A stretch of DNA of 64,000 nucleotides, from the NCBI RefSeq assembly GCF_001704295.1, contig NZ_CP012334.1, forward strand, positions 818,084 through 882,083, given 5' to 3'. Positions 33,768-42,507 of this stretch are shown piece by piece. The translations under genes and the position numbers were made by a program. The notes under the pieces are model-generated. The model was not told the origin of the DNA. It worked only from the letters and a program-made list of their open reading frames with translations, and did no database searches. The stretch's first letter is position 1, and each line of letters begins with the position of its first letter. This stretch comes from Bordetella sp. H567. GTDB lineage: Bacteria; Pseudomonadota; Gammaproteobacteria; Burkholderiales; Burkholderiaceae_B.

Positions 33768-36632
33768 CTATTTCCCGGCCGGCGCGGTTTCGCGTTCGGC
33801 CAGCAGCTTGTGCTGGATGTCGCTGAAGCGGCTCCATTGCCGCTGCCACTCCGACGGCTGCGACACGCGCATCACTTGTACGGCCGTCACCTTGTATTCG
33901 GGGCAATTGGTGGCCCAGTCCGAGTTGTCCGTCGTCACTACGTTGGCGCCCGACTCAGGGAAATGGAAGGTGGTGTATACCACGCCGGGCTGCACGCGGT
34001 CGGTCAGGACGGCGCGCAGCACGGTTTCGCCCGCGCGGCTTTGCACGCCCACCCAGTCGCCCTCGGAAATCCCGCGGTCTTCCGCGTCCTGCGGATGGAT
34101 CTCCAGCACGTCCTCGCCATGCCACTGGACGTTGGGCGTGCGGCGCGTCTGCGCGCCCACGTTGTATTGCGACAGGATGCGGCCCGTGGTGAGCAGCAGC
34201 GGGTACTTGCGGGTGCTGCGCTCTTCGCTGGGCACGTACTGCGTGATGATGAACTTGCCCTTGCCGCGCACGAACTCGTCGATGTGCATGATGGGCGTGC
34301 CCTCCGGCGCCTCGTCGTTGCAAGGCCATTGGACGCTGCCCAGCCGGTCCAGCTTTTCGTAGGTGACGCCGGCGAAGGTGGGCGTCAGCCGCGCGATCTC
34401 TTCCATGATTTCGCTGGGATGGCGGTAATTCATGGGGTAGCCCATGGCGTTGGACAGCGCGACGGTGACTTCCCAGTCCGACTTGCCGTTGCGCGGCTCC
34501 ATCACCTTGCGCACGCGCGAGATCCGACGTTCCGCGTTGGTGAAGGTGCCGTCCTTTTCCAGGAAGGAAGAGCCCGGCAGGAAGACGTGTGCGTACTTCG
34601 CCGTTTCGTTCAGGAACAGGTCCTGAACCACGACGCATTCCATCGCCGCCAGGGCCGCCGCCACGTGCTGCGTGTTGGGGTCGGACTGCACGATGTCCTC
34701 GCCCTGGCAATACAGGCCCTTGAAGGTGCCTCCCAGCGCGGCCTCGAACATATTGGGAATGCGCAGGCCGGGCTCCGGCTGCAGCGTCACGCCCCAATCG
34801 CGCTCGAATTCGCCGCGCACGACGTCATCCGAAATATGGCGGTAGCCCGGCAGCTCGTGCGGGAAGGACCCCATGTCGCAGGAGCCCTGCACATTGTTCT
34901 GGCCGCGCAGTGGATTGACGCCCACGCCTTCGCGGCCGATGTTGCCCGTGGACATGGCCAGGTTGGCGATGCCCATGACGGTGGTCGAACCCTGGCTGTG
35001 CTCGGTGACGCCCAGCCCGTAGTAGATGGCCGCGTTGCCGCCGGTGGCGTACAGCCGCGCGGCGCCGCGCACCGCGGCGGCCGGCACGCCGGTGATGGCC
35101 TCCATGGCCTCCGGCGAGTTTTCCGGGCGCGATACGAATTCACGCCATTGCTGGAAGGGCCGCGTCTCGCAGCGTTCGGCGACGAAGGCTTCGTTGATCA
35201 GGCCTTCGGTGGCGATGACGTGCGCCAGCGAGGACAGCAGGGCGACGTTGGTGCCCGGCCTTACCTGCAGGTGGTAATCGGCCTTGACGTGCGGCGAGCT
35301 GACCAGTTCGATGCGGCGCGGGTCGATGACGATCAGGCGCGCGCCTTCGCGCAGGCGGCGCTTCAGGCGCGAGGCGAACACCGGGTGGGCAGCGCTGGGG
35401 TTCGCGCCCATGACGACGACCACGTCGGAGAACATGACGGAATCGAAGGTCTGCGTGCCGGCGGATTCGCCCAGCGTCTGCTTCAGCCCGTATCCCGTGG
35501 GCGAATGGCACACCCGCGCGCAGGTATCGACGTTGTTGGTGCCGAAGCCGGCGCGTACCAGCTTCTGCACCAGCCAGGTTTCTTCGTTCGTGCAGCGCGA
35601 CGATGTGATGCCGCCGATGGAATCGCGGCCATATTGGCCCTGCAGGCGCTTGAATTCCGAGGCGGCGTACGAGATCGCCTCGTCCCACGAGACCTCGCGC
35701 CAGGGATCGGTGATGTGCTTGCGGATCATGGGCTTGGTGACGCGCTCCTGGTGCGTCGTGTAGCCCCAGGCGAAACGGCCTTTCACGCAGGAGTGGCCGC
35801 GATTGGCCTGGCCGTCCTTCCACGGCACCATGCGCACGACTTCCTGGCCTTTCATTTCGGCCTTGAAGCCGCAGCCCACGCCGCAATAGGCGCAGGTGGT
35901 CACCACGGAGTGCTCGGCCTGGCCCATCATGATGACCGTCTTTTCCTGCAGCGTCGCGGTGGGGCAGGCCTGCACGCAGGCGCCGCACGAAACGCATTCG
36001 CTCTCCAGGAAGGGCTGGTCCTGGCCGGCCGATACGCGCGAATCGAAGCCCTTGCCCGAAATCGTCAAGGCGAAGGTTCCCTGCGTTTCCTCGCAGGCCC
36101 GCACGCAGCGGTTGCACACGATGCACTTGGACGGATCGTAGGCGAAGTAGGGATTGGAGTTGTCCGTCGCGTCCTTCAGGTGATTGGCGCCCTGGTAGCC
36201 GTAGCGCACATTGCGCAGGCCGACCACGCCGGCCATGTCCTGCAGTTCGCAATCGCCGTTGGCCGGACAGGTCAGGCAGTCCAGCGGATGGTCCGAGATA
36301 TAGAGCTCCATGACGCCGCGCCGCAGGTCGTGCAGCTTGGGCGTTTCCGTACGCACGACCATGCCTTCCTCCACCGGCGTGGTGCAGGAAGCGGGATAGC
36401 CGCGGCGGCCGTCGATTTCCACCAGGCACAGGCGGCAGGAGCCGAAGGCTTCCAGGCTGTCGGTGGCGCAGAGCTTGGGAATGTTGATCCCGGCTTCCGC
36501 CGCCGCGCGCATGACCGAAGTGCCGGCCGGCACGCGGATTTCCTGGCCGTCGATGGTCAGGCTGACCTGCGTTTCGGACACCCGCGCCGGGGTGCCGTAG
36601 TCCCGGTCTCGCTTGATGACGGTTTCCAACAT
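33768..36632 (-). CDS. fdsA: NAD-linked formate dehydrogenase alpha (molybdenum) subunit
   Basis: A 954-residue catalytic subunit. Order: [2Fe-2S] ferredoxin domain (GSCRLCLVEIDG), NuoG-like His-Cys cluster (HPLDCLTCPANGDCEL), two 4Fe-4S motifs (CIVCNRCVRAC and CVSCGACVQAC), a further 4Fe-4S cluster (CAYCGVGCGF), then the bis-MGD domains. The molybdenum-ligating Cys is in ARVCHSPTGYG (about residue 380), followed by the conserved His. It oxidises formate to CO2 and passes electrons through FdsG/FdsB to NAD. Cysteine ligation rather than selenocysteine is clear. 73 bp downstream of fdsB. Confidence 0.97.
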   Translation of the reverse strand: MLETVIKRDRDYGTPARVSETQVSLTIDGQEIRVPAGTSVMRAAAEAGINIPKLCATDSLEAFGSCRLCLVEIDGRRGYPASCTTPVEEGMVVRTETPKLHDLRRGVMELYISDHPLDCLTCPANGDCELQDMAGVVGLRNVRYGYQGANHLKDATDNSNPYFAYDPSKCIVCNRCVRACEETQGTFALTISGKGFDSRVSAGQDQPFLESECVSCGACVQACPTATLQEKTVIMMGQAEHSVVTTCAYCGVGCGFKAEMKGQEVVRMVPWKDGQANRGHSCVKGRFAWGYTTHQERVTKPMIRKHITDPWREVSWDEAISYAASEFKRLQGQYGRDSIGGITSSRCTNEETWLVQKLVRAGFGTNNVDTCARVCHSPTGYGLKQTLGESAGTQTFDSVMFSDVVVVMGANPSAAHPVFASRLKRRLREGARLIVIDPRRIELVSSPHVKADYHLQVRPGTNVALLSSLAHVIATEGLINEAFVAERCETRPFQQWREFVSRPENSPEAMEAITGVPAAAVRGAARLYATGGNAAIYYGLGVTEHSQGSTTVMGIANLAMSTGNIGREGVGVNPLRGQNNVQGSCDMGSFPHELPGYRHISDDVVRGEFERDWGVTLQPEPGLRIPNMFEAALGGTFKGLYCQGEDIVQSDPNTQHVAAALAAMECVVVQDLFLNETAKYAHVFLPGSSFLEKDGTFTNAERRISRVRKVMEPRNGKSDWEVTVALSNAMGYPMNYRHPSEIMEEIARLTPTFAGVTYEKLDRLGSVQWPCNDEAPEGTPIMHIDEFVRGKGKFIITQYVPSEERSTRKYPLLLTTGRILSQYNVGAQTRRTPNVQWHGEDVLEIHPQDAEDRGISEGDWVGVQSRAGETVLRAVLTDRVQPGVVYTTFHFPESGANVVTTDNSDWATNCPEYKVTAVQVMRVSQPSEWQRQWSRFSDIQHKLLAERETAPAGK

Positions 36633-36705
36633 GGTGGTGTCTCCAATCTTTCTCTGCCGGCCCGGACCCTGCGCAGGTCCCGGGCCGGGGGCTAAGTCCT
36701 GGGCC

Positions 36706-38388
36706 CTAGGCCGGCTGCGCCGCGTCCGCGGTCGACACGCCGAAATCCTGGGGGAAATGATTCAGGGCGGACAGCACAGGATACGGCGCCATGCCGCCCA
36801 GCGCGCAAAGCGATCCGCCCAGCATGGTGTCGCACAGGTCACGCAGCAGGTGCACCTGCTGTGCGTGGTCTGGTCCGCGCGCGGCGATGCGGTCTATCGT
36901 TTCCATGCCGCGGGTCGAGCCGATGCGGCAGGGTGTGCACTTGCCGCAGGACTCGATGGCGCAGAACTCCATGGCGTAGCGCGCCATCCATTGCATGTCC
37001 ACCGTGTCGTCGAAGGCCACCAGGCCGCCGTGGCCGATCATCGCGCCGATCTTCACGTAGGCTTCGTAATCCAGCGGGACGTCCCACTGCGATTCGGGCA
37101 GATAGGCGCCCAGCGGGCCGCCGACCTGCACCGCGCGCAGCGGCCGGCCCGACGCGCTGCCGCCGCCGAAGTCGTAGAGCAGTTCGCGCAGCGTCAGGCC
37201 GAAGGCCTTTTCCACCAGGCCGCCCTGCTTGAGGTTGCCGGCAAGCTGGAAGGGCAGGGTGCCTTGCGAGCGGCCCACGCCGAAGTCGCGGTAATAGGCC
37301 GCGCCGCGCGCCAGGATGATGGGCACCGAGGCCAGCGAAATCACATTGTTGATGACCGTGGGCTTGCCGAACAGGCCGGCGATGGCCGGCAGCGGCGGCT
37401 TGGCGCGCACCACGCCGCGCTTGCCTTCCAGGCTTTCCAGCAACGAGGTTTCCTCGCCGCAGATATAGGCGCCGGCGCCCTTGCGCACTTCCAGGTCGAA
37501 GCGCTTGCCGCTGCCGAGCATGTCCGCGCCCAGCCAGCCCGCGGCGCGTGCGCGGGCGATGGCGTCTTCCAGCGCGGCGATGGCGTGCGGGTATTCGGAG
37601 CGTACGTAGATATAGCCTTGCGTCGCACCGACGGCGACGCCGGCGATGGCCATGCCCTCGATCAGCACATAGGGGTCGCCTTCCATCAGCATGCGGTCGG
37701 CGAAGGTGCCGGAATCGCCTTCGTCGGCATTGCAGACGATGTACTTCTGGTCGGCCGGCGTGGTCAGCACGGTCTTCCACTTGATGCCGGTGGGGAAGGC
37801 TGCGCCGCCGCGGCCGCGCAGGCCGGAATTCTGCACTTCCTCCACGACCTGGGCCGGCGTCATGGCCAGCGCGCGCCGCAGGCCCTGCAGGCCGCCATGC
37901 GCTTCGTAGTCTTCCAGGCTGAGCGGATCGGTGATGCCGACACGGGCGAAGGTCAGGCGTTCCTGGCGCTTCAGGTAGGGGATGTCCTCCGTCAGGCCAT
38001 GGCCCAACGCGTGCGCGCCGCCGTGCAGCCAATCGGCGTCGAACAGCGCGGGCACGTCGTCCGCTTGCACGGGGCCGTACGCGACGCGGCCCGCGGGCGT
38101 GGCGACTTCCACCAGCGGTTCCAGCCACAGCAGGCCACGCGACCCGTTGCGCACGATGCGCACGGACAGGCCGCGGCGCGCCGCTTCCGCTTCGATGGCG
38201 CGGGCGACATCATCGGCGCCCACCGCCAGCGCGGCGGCGTCGCGCGGCACATAGACGGTGATGCCGGGGAGCGTGTCGCCCCCTTCGGGCGGCCGGGCGG
38301 TCGCGCCGGATGAGCCCTCCTGTCGCTGCGCGACTGCCTCCCCATGGGAGGGAGCGCGCCCTTCGGGCGGCCGGGCGGTCGCGCTCAT
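36706..38388 (-). CDS. fdsB: NAD-linked formate dehydrogenase beta (diaphorase) subunit
   Basis: A 560-residue NuoF-like subunit with a thioredoxin-like N-domain, GRGGAAFPTGIKW and NADEGDSGTFADR for FMN/NAD binding, GAGAYICGEETSLLESLEG, and the 4Fe-4S motif ESCGKCTPCRIGS. It passes electrons from FdsA/FdsG to NAD. The first about 37 codons are unusual: they contain two copies of a repeat encoding ATARPPEG, and true family sequence begins around GDTLPGITVYVP. The ATG at 38388 overlaps the fdsG stop (ATGA), so the repeat-coded residues are probably translated. Confidence 0.95.
   Translation of the reverse strand: MSATARPPEGRAPSHGEAVAQRQEGSSGATARPPEGGDTLPGITVYVPRDAAALAVGADDVARAIEAEAARRGLSVRIVRNGSRGLLWLEPLVEVATPAGRVAYGPVQADDVPALFDADWLHGGAHALGHGLTEDIPYLKRQERLTFARVGITDPLSLEDYEAHGGLQGLRRALAMTPAQVVEEVQNSGLRGRGGAAFPTGIKWKTVLTTPADQKYIVCNADEGDSGTFADRMLMEGDPYVLIEGMAIAGVAVGATQGYIYVRSEYPHAIAALEDAIARARAAGWLGADMLGSGKRFDLEVRKGAGAYICGEETSLLESLEGKRGVVRAKPPLPAIAGLFGKPTVINNVISLASVPIILARGAAYYRDFGVGRSQGTLPFQLAGNLKQGGLVEKAFGLTLRELLYDFGGGSASGRPLRAVQVGGPLGAYLPESQWDVPLDYEAYVKIGAMIGHGGLVAFDDTVDMQWMARYAMEFCAIESCGKCTPCRIGSTRGMETIDRIAARGPDHAQQVHLLRDLCDTMLGGSLCALGGMAPYPVLSALNHFPQDFGVSTADAAQPA
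38279..38387. repeat. Direct repeats of a CCTTCGGGCGGCC element inside fdsB 5' end
   Basis: A 25-bp unit starting CCCTTCGGGCGGCCGGGCGG occurs near 38282-38307 and again near 38362-38386, about 80 bp apart, flanking a segment with GCCCTCC and CCCATGGGAGGG. Unit and spacing look like a dispersed intergenic repeat that has become part of the fdsB reading frame. Related sequences are common in Bordetella/Achromobacter intergenic DNA (from memory). Confidence 0.65.
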
Positions 38389-38939
38389 GACCCCTCCTTC
38401 ACATATCCGAGGATGGTATCGAAGCGCTTGGGGGTGAGGCGGGCGTAGGGTACGCCGTCGACCAGCATGGCGGGCGACTGCGCGCACAGGCCCAGGCAGT
38501 ACACGGGTTCGAGCGTGTACGCGCCGTCGGGGCTGGTGGCGTGGAAATCGCAACCCAGTTTCTTGCGCGCATGGGCGGCGATGTGCTCGCCGCCCATGGC
38601 CTGACAGGACTCGGCCCGGCAGATTTCCACCACGTGGCGCCCAGGCGGCGTCTGGCGGAAGTGCGGATAGAAGGTGATGACCCCATGCACTTCGGCACGC
38701 GACAGGTTGAGCGCTTCGGCGATGGGCTGCACCGCTTCGGGCGGAATACAGCCCAGCTCGTGCTGCACGGCGTGCAGGATGGGCATCAAGGCCCCCGGCA
38801 CGCCCTTGTGCGCTTCGATGGCCCGTGCTGCCGCCGCGATCGCGGGATGCGGGGATAGGGCGGCCGCCTGGCGGGCGAGTTCACCGCCGCGGGCACCCGC
38901 GTTGGATGCCAGGTCGGCCCTGGCTTGACCTTCTCGCAT
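38385..38939 (-). CDS. fdsG: NAD-linked formate dehydrogenase gamma subunit
   Basis: A 184-residue NuoE-like subunit with a helical N-terminal half and a thioredoxin-like [2Fe-2S] domain whose four ligands read CRAESCQAMG and, about 40 residues later, CLGLCAQSP. First gene of the fds operon; its stop overlaps the fdsB start. The N-terminal roughly 25 residues are poorly conserved low-complexity sequence. The Shine-Dalgarno AGGAG lies inside a perfect GGAGTC-G-GACTCC palindrome directly before the start codon. Confidence 0.95.
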   Translation of the reverse strand: MREGQARADLASNAGARGGELARQAAALSPHPAIAAAARAIEAHKGVPGALMPILHAVQHELGCIPPEAVQPIAEALNLSRAEVHGVITFYPHFRQTPPGRHVVEICRAESCQAMGGEHIAAHARKKLGCDFHATSPDGAYTLEPVYCLGLCAQSPAMLVDGVPYARLTPKRFDTILGYVKEGS

Positions 38940-38940
38940 G

Positions 38941-38953
38941 GGAGTCGGACTCC
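38941..38953. promoter_or_regulatory. Palindrome overlapping the fdsG ribosome-binding site
   Basis: GGAGTCGGACTCC is a perfect 6-1-6 inverted repeat whose - strand copy includes most of the AGGAG of fdsG. It ends two bases from the start codon. In mRNA the one-base loop is too tight for a full hairpin, though a shortened stem could partly hide the ribosome site. It could equally be a protein-binding dyad. Confidence 0.35.
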
Positions 38954-38967
38954 TGTCACATTATTGG

Positions 38968-39055
38968 GGTGGCCCACCCCCGAAGCGCTGCGCGCTTGCC
39001 CCCTCAAGGGGGGCGACGCGCGCGGACCGGCAAAGCCGGCTCCGCGGCGTCCCGG
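38968..39055. repeat. Hairpin-rich intergenic repeat element
   Basis: A chain of short inverted repeats: GGGTGGCCCACCC, GCGCTGCGCGC, CCCCCTCAAGGGGGG and CCGGCAAAGCCGG, ending GCGGCGTCCCGGGCGG. This pattern matches a dispersed intergenic repeat I recognise from Bordetella and Achromobacter chromosomes. It lies between the fds start and the AT-rich promoter island. Its copy number here cannot be counted without the genome. Confidence 0.6.
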
Positions 39056-39108
39056 GCGGGCAATACCGTTGCCTGCGTGGGTCGTCGCGCGACGCGCCGG
39101 AGGGCACT

Positions 39109-39130
39109 AATATGTGATTTGGAACATAAT
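39109..39130. promoter_or_regulatory. AT-rich dyad, candidate operator of the fds divergent promoters
   Basis: AATATGTGATTTGGAACATAAT-like sequence with arms TATGT and ACATA (39111-39115 and 39124-39128) is the only AT-rich segment in the divergent region. It is a plausible binding site for the adjacent LysR/ModE-like regulator. No confident -35/-10 pair could be assigned. Confidence 0.4.
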
Positions 39131-39464
39131 AGTGGGCGCTGTTGTCTCTGGAACAGGACTTTATCCCTGGAAGCCGTGGGGTTTCAATATGCACGTTATT
39201 TCCTATAAAGCGTGGTGGCAAAGGCGTCGGCGCGCCGGCGTTCACGCGGCGTATGGCGCGCGTATCGCGGCGCCAATGTCCATGCCTATGCCGATGCCCA
39301 TGCTGGTGACGATGCCGGTGACGGGGACGATATCGGCGGCTACCCGGGTGACGCGGGCGGCGCCTATGCGGGTGACGCTGCCGGCGCGCATGCCGGTGAT
39401 GGTGACGGCGCCGATGCCGATGCCGATGCGGGATGCGCGTGCCATGTCGCGGAGGCCGTCTTGA
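39114..39464 (+). CDS. Possible Met/Pro-rich leader ORF upstream of the regulator
   Basis: A 116-codon open frame starting at ATG 39114 in the AT-rich island. It ends at a TGA (39462-39464) that overlaps the TTG start of the regulator. Residues about 53-110 consist of repeated MPMPMPM and VTxPARMPV-like units coming from ATGCC-type tandem repeats. No family is recognised. The TTGA overlap would suit translational coupling, but the composition is equally explained by the repetitive DNA. Treat as doubtful. Confidence 0.25.
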   Translation: MIWNIIVGAVVSGTGLYPWKPWGFNMHVISYKAWWQRRRRAGVHAAYGARIAAPMSMPMPMPMLVTMPVTGTISAATRVTRAAPMRVTLPARMPVMVTAPMPMPMRDARAMSRRPS

Positions 39465-40594
39465 CTGACGGCGCCTTCCGCATCGCCTTGCGGCCGGGGT
39501 GGTGGCTGACGCAAGGCAGCGCCGACGACGGCGTGCCGCTGCAGGAAGTGCTGGCGCTGCTGTCGGCCATCGACGCCGTGGGGCACATCGCGGGCGCGTG
39601 CCGCGCCTGCGGGTTGTCGTATCGCCACGGCTGGGGCGTGCTGCGCCGTTTCGAGGCGGTGTTCGGCACGCCGCTGCTGATCACGCGCCGCCGCCAGGGC
39701 ACCGAGCTATCGCCTTTTGCCCAGCGCCTGCTGTGGGCCAACCGGCGCATCGAGGCGCGGCTCATGCCCATGCTGGACAGCCTGGCCTCCGAACTGCAGG
39801 AAGACCTGGAACGCCTGTTGCCCGAAAGCGGCCCGCATCTGCGCCTGCACGCCAGCCATGGCTTCGCGGTAGAGGCGCTGATGCAGCACATCGGCGCGGG
39901 TGGCGGCGTCGCCGCGCGGCCCGAAGGCGGTGCGGCGCCCGGGTCCGCCTTGTCTCCGGGCCTGGAACTGCGCTATCGCACCGCCACGGAAGCGCTGGCG
40001 TCGCTGGACAGCGGCGAGTGCGACCTGGCGGGCTTCCAGGTGCCGCAGGGCGATTTCGAGGCCGCCATGATGCAGCATTACGCCCAGTGGCTGCATCCCG
40101 CGGAGCACCTGCTGATCCATCTGGCCGTGCGCAACACCGGCCTGTTCGTCACGGCCGGCAATCCCAAGCACATACGCGGCATCGCCGACCTGGCGCGTCC
40201 CGATGTGCGCTTCGTCAACCGCCAGATCGGCTCCAGTACGCGGCACCTGATCGAATTGATGCTGCGCCAGCTCGATATCCCGGTCGCGCAGGTGCACGGC
40301 TATGAGAACAGCGAGTTCACGCACATGGCGGTCGCGGCCCATATCGCCAGCGGCATGGCCGATGCGGGCTTCGGCGTGGAAACGGCCGCGCACCGCTTCG
40401 GCCTGGACTTCATTCCCCTGGCGCGGGAGCGGTATTTCTTCGCCATCCGCAAGTCCGCCCTGGAGCAGCCGGCCATGCAAGCCCTGCTGGCCATCATGCG
40501 GGGGACGGACTACAAGGGCTACGTCGGCCAGCTCACTGGCTACGACGCCAGCGAAACGGGGCGCATACAAACCCTGCAGGAGGCATTTGGCTGA
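39461..40594 (+). CDS. ModE/LysR-like HTH regulator with PBP-like domain, probable fds regulator
   Basis: A 377-residue regulator. A LysR/ModE-type winged helix covers about residues 20-90 (ACRACGLSYRHGWGVLRRFE then GTPLLITRRRQGTELSPF). From about residue 120 there is a periplasmic-binding-protein-like domain of the molybdate/tungstate-binding sort (VRFVNRQIGSSTRHLIELML). The start is taken as TTG 39461 because GGAGG lies five bases upstream; the frame before it is low-complexity DGD/ADA repeats with only GTG starts. Divergent from fdsG and just ahead of moaA, it likely couples formate dehydrogenase expression to formate or molybdate. Confidence 0.8.
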   Translation: MTDGAFRIALRPGWWLTQGSADDGVPLQEVLALLSAIDAVGHIAGACRACGLSYRHGWGVLRRFEAVFGTPLLITRRRQGTELSPFAQRLLWANRRIEARLMPMLDSLASELQEDLERLLPESGPHLRLHASHGFAVEALMQHIGAGGGVAARPEGGAAPGSALSPGLELRYRTATEALASLDSGECDLAGFQVPQGDFEAAMMQHYAQWLHPAEHLLIHLAVRNTGLFVTAGNPKHIRGIADLARPDVRFVNRQIGSSTRHLIELMLRQLDIPVAQVHGYENSEFTHMAVAAHIASGMADAGFGVETAAHRFGLDFIPLARERYFFAIRKSALEQPAMQALLAIMRGTDYKGYVGQLTGYDASETGRIQTLQEAFG

Positions 40595-40627
40595 GCCGGC
40601 CTGCAAAGGCCCGCACCTGCGGCTATC

Positions 40628-41782
40628 ATGACCATCATGTCGAAAGTCATCTATCTGACCGATCAGCGGGCCGCGGCGGCCGCGGGCGATGCCGCGCCGG
40701 CGGGCACCGCCGTCCTGCCGCCGGCGGGCACCGCCGTCCTGCCGCCGGCGGGCCAGCCCGCCCTGGATACGCGCGCGCGGCCGCTGCGCGACCTGCGTAT
40801 TTCGGTCACCGACCGCTGCAATTTCCGGTGCACGTACTGCATGCCGCGCGATGCGTTCGACAGCAATCACGTCTTCCTGCCGCATGCCCAGTTGCTCTCC
40901 TTCGAGGAAATGGCGCGCGCGGCCGCCGTGTTCGTCCGCCTGGGCGTGCGCAAGATTCGCCTGACGGGGGGCGAACCGCTGCTGCGCAAGAATATCGAGA
41001 CCCTGGTCGGGCTGCTGGCGGCCCTGCGTACGCCGGAAGGCGATCCGCTGGAACTGACGCTGACCACCAACGGCAGCCTGCTGGCGCGCAAGGCTCGCGC
41101 GCTGAAAGAGGCCGGCCTGACGCGCGTGACGGTCAGCATGGATGCCCTGGATCCCGCCATGTTCGCGCGCATGAGCGACACCGATTTTCCCGTAGCCGAT
41201 GTTCTGCGCGGCATCGACGCGGCGGCCCAGGCCGGACTGGCGCCCGTCAAGGTGAACATGGTCGTGCGGCGCGGCGTCAACGACGACCAGATACTGCCCA
41301 TGGCCGCGCATTTCCGCGGGTCGGGCCACATCCTGCGCTTCATCGAATACATGGACGTGGGCAGCACCAACGGCTGGAACATGGCCGAGGTCCTGCCCAG
41401 TGCCGACGTCATTGCCCGCATCGGCGAGCGATTTCCGCTCACGCCCTTGCACACCGACCCGATGGGCCGCGTCGCGCAACGCTGGGCCTATGCCGACGGC
41501 GCCGGTGAAATCGGCGTGATTTCCAGCGTCACCCAGGCGTTCTGCGAAGGCTGTACGCGCGCGCGCCTGTCGCCGGAAGGGCGCCTGTTCCTGTGCCTGT
41601 TCGCCAGCCGCGGCCACGACCTGCGCGCCTTGATACGCGGCGGCGCGGATGACGATCAACTGGCCGCGGCCGTCGCCGGCATCTGGGCGGGCCGTGGAGA
41701 TAACTATTCCGAACGCCGCCTGGCGGATACGCCCGGCGCGCCCCGGGATCCGAAGGTGGAAATGAGCTATATCGGCGGCTAG
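40628..41782 (+). CDS. moaA: GTP 3',8-cyclase MoaA
   Basis: A 384-residue radical SAM enzyme. The SAM cluster ligands are in [11 protein letters not shown] (C64, C68, C71), with the SAM-binding [11 protein letters not shown] next. The second 4Fe-4S cluster is in [21 protein letters not shown]. The C-terminal Gly-Gly tail (MSYIGG), needed by the cyclase, is present. It makes 3',8-cyclo-GTP, the first step of molybdopterin synthesis. The N-terminus before residue 50 is an Ala/Pro-rich extension with a perfect 8-residue duplication (PAGTAVLP). Confidence 0.96.
   Translation: MTIMSKVIYLTDQRAAAAAGDAAPAGTAVLPPAGTAVLPPAGQPALDTRARPLRDLRISVTDRCNFRCTYCMPRDAFDSNHVFLPHAQLLSFEEMARAAAVFVRLGVRKIRLTGGEPLLRKNIETLVGLLAALRTPEGDPLELTLTTNGSLLARKARALKEAGLTRVTVSMDALDPAMFARMSDTDFPVADVLRGIDAAAQAGLAPVKVNMVVRRGVNDDQILPMAAHFRGSGHILRFIEYMDVGSTNGWNMAEVLPSADVIARIGERFPLTPLHTDPMGRVAQRWAYADGAGEIGVISSVTQAFCEGCTRARLSPEGRLFLCLFASRGHDLRALIRGGADDDQLAAAVAGIWAGRGDNYSERRLADTPGAPRDPKVEMSYIGG
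40697..40752 (+). repeat. 24-bp tandem repeat in the moaA 5' end
   Basis: Two identical 24-bp units (40697-40720 and 40721-40744) plus a further 8 bp encode PAGTAVLP twice and then PAG. The unit is a multiple of three, so copy changes only alter protein length in the non-conserved extension. Confidence 0.8.
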
Positions 41783-41833
41783 GGCCCGGCCACGGGCAGG
41801 GCCACGCCCGCCGCATTCTGGAAGGAGCCGTGC

Positions 41834-42502
41834 ATGAACGCGCAGACAGGCCAGCCGGCACTGGCACCGGCACCGGCGCCGACGCCGCAGGGACAGGACG
41901 CCTTGCACACGCCGGGTATCGCCGGCCTGATCCTGGCTGGGGGCCGTGGTTCCCGCATGGGCGAGGTGGACAAAGGCTGCATGCTGCTGCGGGGCCGCCC
42001 GATGGTGGAACATGTGGCGGCGCGCCTGGCGCCCCAAGTGGGCGCCTTGTTGATCAGCGCCAACCGCAACCACGAACGCTATGCGGAATACGGCAAGGTG
42101 GTCGCCGATGATCTCTCGCACGGCGAATGGCAAGGGCCGTTGGCCGGGGTGGCGGCGGGGCTGGTGGCGTCGCGCTGCCCATGGATCGCGACCACGCCCT
42201 GCGACGTACCCTTCCTGCCGCACGATATGGTTGCCCGCCTGCGCGAGGCGCTCCGTGCGCGCGGACCGGACGCGCGCCTGGCGGTGGCCGCCTGCGGCGG
42301 CAAGCGCCAGCCGGTATGCATGCTGCTGTCGCGTGACCTGTTGCCGGACCTGCTGCAATACCTGGCCGAGGGCGGGCGCCGGGTGGACGCCTGGCAGTCC
42401 CGCGTCAACTGCGTCGAGGTTTCTTTCGACGACCAGCCCGACGCCTTCATGAACGTGAATACGGCACGCGAGCTGGCCGACGCGGACCGCGCCGCGCCGT
42501 GA
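41834..42502 (+). CDS. mobA: Molybdenum cofactor guanylyltransferase MobA
   Basis: A 222-residue nucleotidyltransferase. GLILAGGRGSRMGEVDKGCM is the GTP-binding signature. DDLSHGEWQGPLAGVAAGL and ATTPCDVPFLP follow as usual. It joins GMP to molybdopterin to give MGD, the form bound by FdsA. AAGGAG precedes the ATG. The first 27 residues are an Ala/Pro/Gln-rich extension. It converges with moeA, 5 bp between stop codons. Confidence 0.93.
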   Translation: MNAQTGQPALAPAPAPTPQGQDALHTPGIAGLILAGGRGSRMGEVDKGCMLLRGRPMVEHVAARLAPQVGALLISANRNHERYAEYGKVVADDLSHGEWQGPLAGVAAGLVASRCPWIATTPCDVPFLPHDMVARLREALRARGPDARLAVAACGGKRQPVCMLLSRDLLPDLLQYLAEGGRRVDAWQSRVNCVEVSFDDQPDAFMNVNTARELADADRAAP

Positions 42503-42507
42503 ATGGT

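Larger units (their letters stand above)
38940..39460. other. Divergent region between the fds operon and its regulator
   Basis: This 521-bp stretch holds the fdsG-proximal palindrome, a hairpin-rich intergenic repeat (about 38968-39055), the only AT-rich island (39105-39135), and a low-complexity ATGCC/GCCGATG tract (39270-39450). A Met/Pro-rich open frame (39114-39464) runs into the regulator start. No conventional conserved gene was recognised. Confidence 0.6.

Noticed and set aside
39212-39460. 83-residue N-terminal extension of the fds regulator from GTG 39212.
   Set aside because: The sequence is DGD/ADA low complexity from repeats, while TTG 39461 has a strong GGAGG; the HTH domain starts after it.
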